This document shows positions 7,705 to 14,734 of a DNA stretch of 33,720 nucleotides, piece by piece. Within the stretch, counting starts at the first letter, position 1. The number at the start of each line of letters is the position of its first letter. The DNA comes from an uncultured Bacteroidales bacterium (lineage in GTDB: Bacteria; Bacteroidota; Bacteroidia; Bacteroidales; UBA932), in NCBI GenBank assembly GCA_946405485.1, contig CAMJHJ010000005.1, forward strand, positions 1 through 33,720, given 5' to 3'. A program made the position numbers and the translations under genes. Under the pieces are notes generated by a model. The model had not been told where the DNA came from. It did not search any database and worked only from the letters and a program-made list of their open reading frames with translations.

Positions 7705-10140
7705 ATGAAGCAACTGCTATCTACGATGATTCTTGCAGCGGCGGCCCTGTTGGCCGCCGGCTGCACCTCCGGCTCGAAGAATGCGGGCCCGTGCGACTTC
7801 TACCGCCAGGCGGGCACCCCCTGCGTGACCGCCCACAGTACCACGCGTCTGCTGGACTCCCGCTACCGCGGGCCGCTGTACCAGGTGCAGCGCGACTCCG
7901 ACGGCGCCACGGTCGACATCTATGCTACGAAGGACGGCTACGCCAACGCGGAGCTGCAGGACGCCTTCCTCGACGGGACCCTCGGCCGCATCACCGTCAT
8001 CTACGACCAGTCCGGCCGGGGCAACGACCTGTTGCCCGCGCCGCCGGGGACCTTCCTCGGCCCGGACAAGGGCGGCTTCAACAACGCCGCCATTGCCAAC
8101 ATGGCCCCGGCGTGGCTGGACGGCCACAAGGTCTACGGCGTCTTCATCATGCCGGGCATGGGCTACCGCTGCAACAACGCCCGCGGCCTCGCCATCGACG
8201 ATGAGCCGGAAGGCATGTACTACGTCATCGACGGCAAGCACTTCGACAGCGGCTGCTGCTTCGACTATGGCAACTCCTCCACCAACGGCCGCGCCGTGGG
8301 TACGGGCACGATGGAGACGACTTACTACGGCACGTCCACGGCCTGGGGCCGCGGCAACGGCGAAGGCCCCTGGATCATGTCCGACATGGAAGCGGGCCTC
8401 TTCTCCGGCTACGGCGCCAAGCAGAACGACGTCCCGTCCATCACGGACTGGCGCTTCGTGAGCGTGTTCGTGAACGGAGGCGGCGGCAACCAGTGGGACC
8501 TGCGCGGCGCTGACGCCACGCAGTCGGAGCTGACCACCTTCTACAGCGGCGTGCGTCCCGGCACGCCCGACAGCGACGCCTATTTCCCGATGCACAAGAA
8601 GGGCGGCATGCTGCTGGGCAACGGCGGCGACAACGGCAACGGCTCCGCGGGCACCTTCTTTGAAGGCGTGATGACGTTCGGCTACCCGAGCGACGAAGCG
8701 ATTGCCGCCGTCCAGGCGAACATCGCTGCCGCGAAATACCGCCCCTATCCGCTCTCGCTCTCGCGCCTCGTGACCTTCCGGCCCGGCCAGGGCCAGCGGC
8801 TGGAAGTCACGCTGGAGAACGTGACCGACGCGCTCATGACGGGCATCGAGTTGGAATTCACGATGCCCCGCGGCTGGGCCCTCCGCCGGGAGAGCGAATT
8901 TACGACCAGCCTGCAGCCGGGCGAGACGGCCACCGTCACCTACCTGCTGACCGGTGAATTCGCGCGCACGTCCGGCGAGTTGTATGTGAACGCCCTCTGG
9001 CAGGGTGGCTCCGCCTCGCTCACGACCTGGATGCGCTGCGCGGACGCGGTCAAGATCAACGAGGTCGGTCTGGATGATCCTTTCGTAGAAATCTATAACG
9101 CCGAGGCCGCCGAGGCCGATCTGTCGGGCCTCGAGGTCCGGGTTCGCCGCAGCGGCTGGGCCTCCGTGACGGCGCTGACCTTCCCGGAAGGGACGAAGCT
9201 GGCGGCGGGGGCGTTCCTCCTGCTGCCGGTCGATCCCGCTGCGCCGAAGGCCCCGGCCACCACGGTCTTCAGCCCCGTCTCCACGGGCCCGAAGCTCCAA
9301 TTCCCGGCAGGGGTGAATAACCTCCCGGCCGCGTCCGTGGCCGGATTCGCCGTGGGCGACAAGCTCGGCATCGACCTGGGCGGGCAGTATGAAGAAGTGA
9401 CGGTCACGGCCGTGGGCACGCCCGCGACGCAGAGCAACCTCGCGCGCGACGCCAAGGCCGGCGACACGCAGCTCAGCATCGTCGGCACCTCGAACCTGCA
9501 GCCGGGCTCCGTGCTGACGGTCAGCACGGGCGACCGCACGGAAATCGTCACCGTGAAGCAGGTCCTCGTGGTCGCGGAGCCGTATGTCCGCCAGTTCGGC
9601 GAACAGGAACGGCCGCACGACCCGGGCCTCGTCGAGCTGGAGCAGCCGCTGCTGCGCGACCATGCCTCCGGCGTGGACGTTTCCTGCCCCGGCACGGGTA
9701 TCAGCTTTGAGCCTGCCACGCGCTTCGCGCACAGCAGCGGGGACGCCCTGCAGCCCCTGGGCGCCGGCTGGACGCCGACCCCGGGCCTGTACCTGAGCTA
9801 CGCGCCGTCCGCCAGCGCGGGCAGCGTAGCCCTCGTCGATCCGGCCTCCGACACGGTCCTGGACGCGATCGTCTACGGCTCCCAGCAGAGTAATTCCAGC
9901 GCCAACGGCACCATCACCAGCCCGGAACTCGCCGTGCTTGAGGGCGACCAGCGCGGCGGCGGCTGCCAGGCCGTCGCGCCCGCGCCGATCCCCGCCTGGG
10001 TGCTGGCCCGCAACCCGAAGATGGCCCTCCCGGGCCCGCAGAGCCTCGCCCGCTTCCCGGACGGCGCCGATGTGGACCGCCTCTGCGAGGACTTCCGCAT
10101 CAGCGCCGAGCCCACCCCGGGCCGCCCGAACCGGCAATAA
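7705..10140 (+). CDS. GH54 alpha-L-arabinofuranosidase lipoprotein (second copy) with lamin-tail domain
   Basis: This 811-residue lipoprotein (lipobox LAAGC, Cys near 20) is a divergent paralogue of the minus-strand GH54 gene. The catalytic domain covers about residues 28-350: GPCDFYRQAGTPCVTAHSTT, YDQSGRGNDL, vicinal Cys184-Cys185 in SGCCFDYGN, likely nucleophile Glu229 in SDMEAG, and likely acid/base Asp309 in GNGGDNGNG. A NEW3-like beta domain follows (about 360-440). A lamin-tail domain then starts at VKINEV (about 450), is interrupted by repeat modules, and ends with the usual RFPDGAD...PTPG signature. It should act on terminal arabinofuranose residues outside the cytoplasm together with the upstream CE6-GH51 enzyme, 40 bases away and probably on the same transcript. 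A terminator follows it. The alternative GH43 assignment is excluded by the vicinal cysteines and the overall motif order. Confidence 0.9.
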   Translation: MKQLLSTMILAAAALLAAGCTSGSKNAGPCDFYRQAGTPCVTAHSTTRLLDSRYRGPLYQVQRDSDGATVDIYATKDGYANAELQDAFLDGTLGRITVIYDQSGRGNDLLPAPPGTFLGPDKGGFNNAAIANMAPAWLDGHKVYGVFIMPGMGYRCNNARGLAIDDEPEGMYYVIDGKHFDSGCCFDYGNSSTNGRAVGTGTMETTYYGTSTAWGRGNGEGPWIMSDMEAGLFSGYGAKQNDVPSITDWRFVSVFVNGGGGNQWDLRGADATQSELTTFYSGVRPGTPDSDAYFPMHKKGGMLLGNGGDNGNGSAGTFFEGVMTFGYPSDEAIAAVQANIAAAKYRPYPLSLSRLVTFRPGQGQRLEVTLENVTDALMTGIELEFTMPRGWALRRESEFTTSLQPGETATVTYLLTGEFARTSGELYVNALWQGGSASLTTWMRCADAVKINEVGLDDPFVEIYNAEAAEADLSGLEVRVRRSGWASVTALTFPEGTKLAAGAFLLLPVDPAAPKAPATTVFSPVSTGPKLQFPAGVNNLPAASVAGFAVGDKLGIDLGGQYEEVTVTAVGTPATQSNLARDAKAGDTQLSIVGTSNLQPGSVLTVSTGDRTEIVTVKQVLVVAEPYVRQFGEQERPHDPGLVELEQPLLRDHASGVDVSCPGTGISFEPATRFAHSSGDALQPLGAGWTPTPGLYLSYAPSASAGSVALVDPASDTVLDAIVYGSQQSNSSANGTITSPELAVLEGDQRGGGCQAVAPAPIPAWVLARNPKMALPGPQSLARFPDGADVDRLCEDFRISAEPTPGRPNRQ
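9303..9730 (+). repeat. Repeat modules within the lamin-tail domain of the second GH54 protein
   Basis: Two copies of the same unit seen in the other GH54 protein start at PAGVNNLPAASVAGFAVG (about 9303) and KAGDTQLSIVGTSNLQPG (about 9454). Each ends in a (V/I)VTV segment. They are followed by an ELEQPLLRDHASG...GTGISFEPA segment, the same tail as in the paralogue. The array separates the two halves of the lamin-tail domain. Confidence 0.6.
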
Positions 10141-10158
10141 GAAAAGACAGCTATCATG

Positions 10159-10198
10159 AAGGGTCTCCTGGGATCGTATCCAGGAGGCCTTTCCGTTT
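10159..10198 (+). terminator. Rho-independent-type terminator after the GH54 gene
   Basis: A 13-bp stem (AAGGGTCTCCTGG pairing with CCAGGAGGCCTTT, two G-T wobbles) with an 8-base loop lies 18 bases after the GH54 stop codon. It is followed by TCCGTTT, a short T-rich tail. It marks the end of the arabinose block. Confidence 0.8.
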
Positions 10199-10288
10199 CG
10201 AAGATGACCAAATTGGTATAATTTCTTCAAAAATTAACACTATCCTGTTTGCGTGGCAAACGGCCGTACAAATTGTTTTCGAAATGTA

Positions 10289-10296
10289 TATATTTG
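10289..10296 (+). promoter_or_regulatory. -7 box (TATATTTG) upstream of the double SGNH gene
   Basis: This is an exact TAnnTTTG match, 42 bases before the ATG at 10339 and downstream of the terminator at 10159. It likely starts the transcript that carries the SGNH hydrolase and the regulator. No clear -33 TTTG is seen at standard spacing. Confidence 0.5.
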
Positions 10297-10338
10297 TGTG
10301 TGATCAACCCCGATAAATGCATAAAAATATTTGATAAA

Positions 10339-11862
10339 ATGAAGAGATTCTTTTTGACGTTGATGACGCTTGTCGCCTTGCCGCTGCTTACCTTTGGGCA
10401 GGGACCCCAACCTGGTAATATGCAGGATTTCCAGCAGTACAGGAGAATGATGGACTGGGCAGGTTTCAACCGTTACGCCGAGGCCAACCAGGCTGTCACG
10501 ACTGCACCGCTGGTCGTGTTCATGGGTGACTCCATCACTGATAACTGGGCGCAGATGCGCCCGGGATTCTTCGCGGATCACAACTACCTGGGTCGTGGCA
10601 TCGGAGCCCAGACAGTGGAGCAGATGCTGTCCCGCTTTCAGGCAGATGTCATTGACCTGCATCCGCAGGCCGTCGTAATCCTGGCAGGTATCAATAATAT
10701 TGCCGGCAACAACGGCAAGATCGAGTTTGAGAATATCGTCGGCTGCATCAAGTCCATGTGCGAAGCGGCCCGGGCGAACGGCATCGTGCCGATCCTGTGT
10801 TCGCTGACCCCCTGTCACTTCTTTTTCTGGAATCCGGAGGCGAAACCTGCTCAGGAGGTGGTTCGGCTTAATGGATTGCTTCGGGAATATGCCGGAAAGG
10901 CAGGAGTCGCGTTTGTGGATTATTTTACACCCATGGCCCAGCCCGACGCTTCGCTTTCCAAAGAAGATTCCGAAGATGGCTGTCATCCGACGGTAGCCGG
11001 ATATGAGAAGATGGAAGCCATCATTGTTCCGGCCATCGATCAGGCGCTGGCCGCCGCGCGTCCGGCACGTCCTGCTGGCCCCGGCCGTCCCGCCGGTCCT
11101 TCCGATTGGGGGAATTTCAAGCGCTACGAACAGGCGAATGCCGAGCTTACCGAAGCCCCGCTGGTGGTGCTGATGGGCGACTCGATCACGGACTACTGGT
11201 ACGACAGTGATCCGGATTTCTTTACCCGGAATCATTTTGTGGGCCGCGGCATTGCCGGCCAGACCGCGAGTCAGATGCTTGTTCGCTTCCAGCAGGACGT
11301 GGTCGCTTTGCACCCGAAGGCAGTCGCTATTATGGCAGGTACCAACGACCTGTGCCAGAATCTGATGGGACAGTCGTACTATCCAGATCAGACGATTTAT
11401 GACAATGTTGTCGCCATGTGCGAGTTGGCCGGAGCAGCCGGGATCAAGGTGCTGCTTTGCTCCGTCACGCCTTGCGCGCACTATATGCCTGTTCCTGACA
11501 TCGACGCCGGATCGCTGATCGTGGCGCTGAATGCCCGGCTTAAAGCGTACGCTGATACACAGAAGAATGTGACTTATGTGGACTACCATACACCGCTCGC
11601 TATGCCGGATCTGGGCCTTCCGGAGAATGGCTCATACGACGGGATCCATCCCTGTATCAACCTTTATGACGACATGGAGCGTATTCTGACTGATAGTGTC
11701 AAGAAGGTTTTGAAGTTGAAGAAGCAGGAATTCTACACCATTCCGTCGGACGAAGCTGAGATTCGCAAGGCCAACGATGACGCTAATCGTCGTGAGAAGG
11801 GGATGCCGATGAATTTTCAGGGGATGGTCGAGATGATGTCCCGTATGATCCGGCCAAGATAA
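10339..11862 (+). CDS. Secreted protein with two tandem SGNH/GDSL hydrolase domains
   Basis: This protein of 507 residues has a signal peptide (MKRFFLTLMTLVALPLLTFGQ). The frame is open further upstream, but only the ATG at 10339 gives a sensible signal peptide. Two SGNH hydrolase domains follow in order. The first has Ser65 in FMGDSIT, GRGIGAQT, AGINN, and Asp213/His216 in EDGCHP. The second has Ser282 in LMGDSIT, GRGIAGQT, AGTND, and Asp434/His437 in YDGIHP. A Pro/Ala/Gly-rich linker (about 245-260) joins them. Such domains remove acetyl or longer acyl groups from sugars in Bacteroidota loci. Both catalytic sets appear complete, and the main difference is AGINN against AGTND in the third block. 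The regulator begins 9 bases after its stop, so the two are probably co-transcribed. The substrate is unknown. Confidence 0.88.
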   Translation: MKRFFLTLMTLVALPLLTFGQGPQPGNMQDFQQYRRMMDWAGFNRYAEANQAVTTAPLVVFMGDSITDNWAQMRPGFFADHNYLGRGIGAQTVEQMLSRFQADVIDLHPQAVVILAGINNIAGNNGKIEFENIVGCIKSMCEAARANGIVPILCSLTPCHFFFWNPEAKPAQEVVRLNGLLREYAGKAGVAFVDYFTPMAQPDASLSKEDSEDGCHPTVAGYEKMEAIIVPAIDQALAAARPARPAGPGRPAGPSDWGNFKRYEQANAELTEAPLVVLMGDSITDYWYDSDPDFFTRNHFVGRGIAGQTASQMLVRFQQDVVALHPKAVAIMAGTNDLCQNLMGQSYYPDQTIYDNVVAMCELAGAAGIKVLLCSVTPCAHYMPVPDIDAGSLIVALNARLKAYADTQKNVTYVDYHTPLAMPDLGLPENGSYDGIHPCINLYDDMERILTDSVKKVLKLKKQEFYTIPSDEAEIRKANDDANRREKGMPMNFQGMVEMMSRMIRPR

Positions 11863-11871
11863 TAAACACGG

Positions 11872-14685
11872 ATGAAGAGTTTGCTGAGATCATCGTTGTT
11901 GACGGTCTTTTCCGTCCTGTCACTGCTGGCCTGCTCCCGCAAGCCGGAAGTCTTTACCATCGGTGTGTCTCAGTGTAGTGTAGATGCCTGGCGGGAGGCG
12001 GCGAACAACGAGATTGGACAGGAGGCTTTGTTCTACAACAACCTGAACCTCGTGTTTAAGTCCGTCCGGGATGATTCTCAACAACAGATTGCTGACATCG
12101 AACAGTTTATCGAAGATGGGGTGGATCTGCTGATCATCTCGCCCAACGAGTCCTCGGCACTTTCACCGGTTGTCGAGAAAGCTTATGACGCCGGTATCCC
12201 CGTTGTCCTGTATGACCGCAAAGTGGACAGTGACAAGTACACCGCATTCATCGGCGGAGATAATCGTCAGATCGGAAGCATTGCCGGATCGTACACGTTG
12301 AGCATTATCGATGGCCGGAAACGGATTGCCCTCATCCGGGGCACCCGAGGTTCCACGGCAGATACGGAACGTTATGAAGGTTTTGTGTCCGTTCTGGACC
12401 AGCAGAAGATCTCCGGCGCTGCCATCGCTGTAGAAGCATACGCGAATTTTACGCGGGAGGATGCCCGCAAAGCGATGGGGGAGATTTTGTCGAAAACCCG
12501 GGAAGAGGACCCGTACGACCTGGTTTTTGCCTTCAATGACGAGATGGCCGCCGGTGTTTATGATGCCTATGTGGAAGCGGGCATGAAGAAACCATTCATC
12601 ATGGGCATTGACGCGTTGTTGGCGGCAGACGGCACCGGAACCATTCCGTATATCCTTGACGGAATGATCGATGCCTCTTTTATTTACCCGACGGGTGGCA
12701 ATGCCGTGATCAGCCTCGCACATCGCATCCTAATGGGAGAACCGTTCGAGCGGGAGAATATCCTGAGCACGGAAATGGTGAACCGCACCAACGTCCGGGT
12801 GTACCAGACCCAGGTCAACCAACTGGCCGAGAAGCAGCGTCGGGCAGAAGAGCTGAATTCGCGCATCCAGGCGTACAACCAGCGCTACGAACGCCAGCAG
12901 CAGATGATGTATATTATCCTTGCCTTTGCCATGATTCTGGGCATGGTTTTGATTCTGTTGGCCTTCACGATGCGGACACGCAACCGGCTCGTGATTCGGC
13001 TCAATGAACAAAACGCGCAGATTCTCAAGCAGGTGGAGTCTCTGGAAGCACAGAAGAAGCAGCTGATAGACTTGTCCGAACAATTGGAGGAGACGACGCA
13101 GGCTAAGCTGAATTTCTTTACCAACATCTCACATGAGTTCAAAACGCCGCTATCGTTGATCAGCGGTCCGATCGACGATCTGATTGCCAACAAACAGATG
13201 CCTGCGAATGCGGAGGTCCCATTGGACATCCTTAAGCGCAACAGCAGCAAGCTTACGCGCCTGATCACGGAGTTGCTGGACTTCCGTACGCTGGAGAGCG
13301 GTAACCTGGCGGTCAATTATTCCATGGGCAATCTGGACACGTTCCTGCGTGAAATCCTCAAAATGTTCGCGGATGTGATCCGTCGCAGGAACCTTCATTT
13401 CGAATATGAAGTGGACGATTCCGGCTACGAGATTCCTTTTGACCCGATCAAGATGGAGAAGGTATTCACGAATCTGCTTTCCAACGCTTTCAACCATGTA
13501 GACAAGGAAGGAACCATTCGTATCCGCTTGTCCTCTACGCCGATAGAGTCCGGTCGCGACATCAATCTTTCGGTATTCAACAGCGGCTCGTATATTCCGC
13601 CGGAGAATATAGAGAAAATCTTCCAGCGTTTCTATACGCTGGATGCGGAGCAGAAGGGTACGGGAATCGGCCTGGCGCTCGTGACCTCGCTGGTGGATGC
13701 GCTCGGCGGCGTCATACAGGTAGACAGTGAGCAGGCCACCGGAACGACCTTTACGGTCAAGATTCCGCTGGAGAAGGACCTGCTTACGGATGCCCGTTTC
13801 AACACGAAAACCTATGTTCCGGAATTCGCCAAGCTTAAACTTGCCACGATGGGCGAAGAGGACGTAGCTTCCGGTATCCTGGACGAGATGGCCCGGGAAG
13901 AAGGAAAACCTACCGTTCTCGTGATTGAGGACAATGTGGACATGCGTTACTATATCCGTACGATCCTCTCCTCCGATTATCACGTCTTGCTCGCAAAGGA
14001 CGGCAACATTGGCACATCCAAAGCATTCAAACTACTGCCGGACATCGTCCTATGCGATATCATGATGCCCGACATGGACGGCTATGAGGTTTGCCGCCAG
14101 CTCAAGGGGAATCCTTCCACGAAAGACATCCCCATCATCCTGCTGACGGCCTGTTCGCTGGACGAGCAGCGCGCCCGGGGCTACGAAAGCGGTGCGGAGG
14201 CTTTCATGCAGAAGCCTTTCAACGTGACGACGCTGAAGGTGCGCATGCGCCAACTGCTTCAGCGCAAGGAACAAATCTCTTCCGAGATTCAGGGAGACTG
14301 GCTGATCGGCCGGAAGGCAGGGACACTTTCTTCCGCTGCGGCCACGATGCTCAATAGATTCCGCGAGTATGTCGAAGAGCATATCATGGAGAACATCAGC
14401 CTGGATGAGATTGCCCAGTATCTGGGTTACTCCAAGAGTAAGCTCTACAGGGAGCTGAAAGACGTGACGGAGTATTCTCCGATCGACCTGGTAAACCTGG
14501 TCCGCCTGCACAAGGCGGTGGATCTGATGACGCGTGAGCAGCAGAATATCACCGAGGCAGCGTTCAATACCGGTTTCTCCTCGCCGTCCTATTTCTCCCG
14601 CACCTTCCTGAAGTATTATTACATGCGGCCGAAGGATTATATCAAAGGGAAACAATCGTCGCATTCTTCTGAAGAATCGTGCTAG
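11872..14685 (+). CDS. Hybrid two-component regulator with periplasmic-binding-protein sensor (fructan-locus type)
   Basis: This 937-residue hybrid regulator combines sensor and response functions. An N-terminal signal (with a lipobox-like LLAC) leads to a periplasmic sugar-binding domain of the LacI/ribose-binding type (about 27-320: IGVSQCSVDAWREAANNEI, VVLYDRK, AFIGGDN, AFNDEMAAGVYDA). One membrane helix (about 345-367) and a short coiled coil follow. The histidine kinase part has His421 in NISHEFKTPL, an N box FTNLLSNAFNHV and GTGIGLAL. A receiver has Asp729 in CDIMMPDMDG, and an AraC-type DNA-binding domain ends the protein (about 845-930). In B. thetaiotaomicron the PBP-sensor hybrid BT1754 binds fructose and switches on the levan locus. 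The GH32, fructokinase and MFS genes nearby suggest the same signal here. Ligand identity is inference from domain type and context. Confidence 0.93.
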   Translation: MKSLLRSSLLTVFSVLSLLACSRKPEVFTIGVSQCSVDAWREAANNEIGQEALFYNNLNLVFKSVRDDSQQQIADIEQFIEDGVDLLIISPNESSALSPVVEKAYDAGIPVVLYDRKVDSDKYTAFIGGDNRQIGSIAGSYTLSIIDGRKRIALIRGTRGSTADTERYEGFVSVLDQQKISGAAIAVEAYANFTREDARKAMGEILSKTREEDPYDLVFAFNDEMAAGVYDAYVEAGMKKPFIMGIDALLAADGTGTIPYILDGMIDASFIYPTGGNAVISLAHRILMGEPFERENILSTEMVNRTNVRVYQTQVNQLAEKQRRAEELNSRIQAYNQRYERQQQMMYIILAFAMILGMVLILLAFTMRTRNRLVIRLNEQNAQILKQVESLEAQKKQLIDLSEQLEETTQAKLNFFTNISHEFKTPLSLISGPIDDLIANKQMPANAEVPLDILKRNSSKLTRLITELLDFRTLESGNLAVNYSMGNLDTFLREILKMFADVIRRRNLHFEYEVDDSGYEIPFDPIKMEKVFTNLLSNAFNHVDKEGTIRIRLSSTPIESGRDINLSVFNSGSYIPPENIEKIFQRFYTLDAEQKGTGIGLALVTSLVDALGGVIQVDSEQATGTTFTVKIPLEKDLLTDARFNTKTYVPEFAKLKLATMGEEDVASGILDEMAREEGKPTVLVIEDNVDMRYYIRTILSSDYHVLLAKDGNIGTSKAFKLLPDIVLCDIMMPDMDGYEVCRQLKGNPSTKDIPIILLTACSLDEQRARGYESGAEAFMQKPFNVTTLKVRMRQLLQRKEQISSEIQGDWLIGRKAGTLSSAAATMLNRFREYVEEHIMENISLDEIAQYLGYSKSKLYRELKDVTEYSPIDLVNLVRLHKAVDLMTREQQNITEAAFNTGFSSPSYFSRTFLKYYYMRPKDYIKGKQSSHSSEESC

Positions 14686-14706
14686 TTTTTCCGGCCGTTC
14701 GATCAT

Positions 14707-14714
14707 TAACTTTG
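14707..14714 (+). promoter_or_regulatory. -7 box (TAACTTTG) before the GH13 gene
   Basis: This is an exact TAnnTTTG match, 20 bases before the ATG at 14735, in the 49-base gap after the regulator gene. A T-run at 14686-14690 could act as a poor -33 element. It may be the regulated promoter for the enzyme genes. Confidence 0.5.
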
Positions 14715-14734
14715 TACAGACTTCAAAGCAAATT

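Noticed and set aside
7717..10230. An 837-codon open frame antisense to the second GH54 gene
   Set aside because: It is the same kind of GC-driven shadow; it also runs through the terminator hairpin at 10159-10198.
11060..11110. Pro/Ala/Gly-rich repeat between the SGNH domains, considered as a collagen-like or DNA repeat
   Set aside because: It is about 15 residues long and best explained as an interdomain linker.
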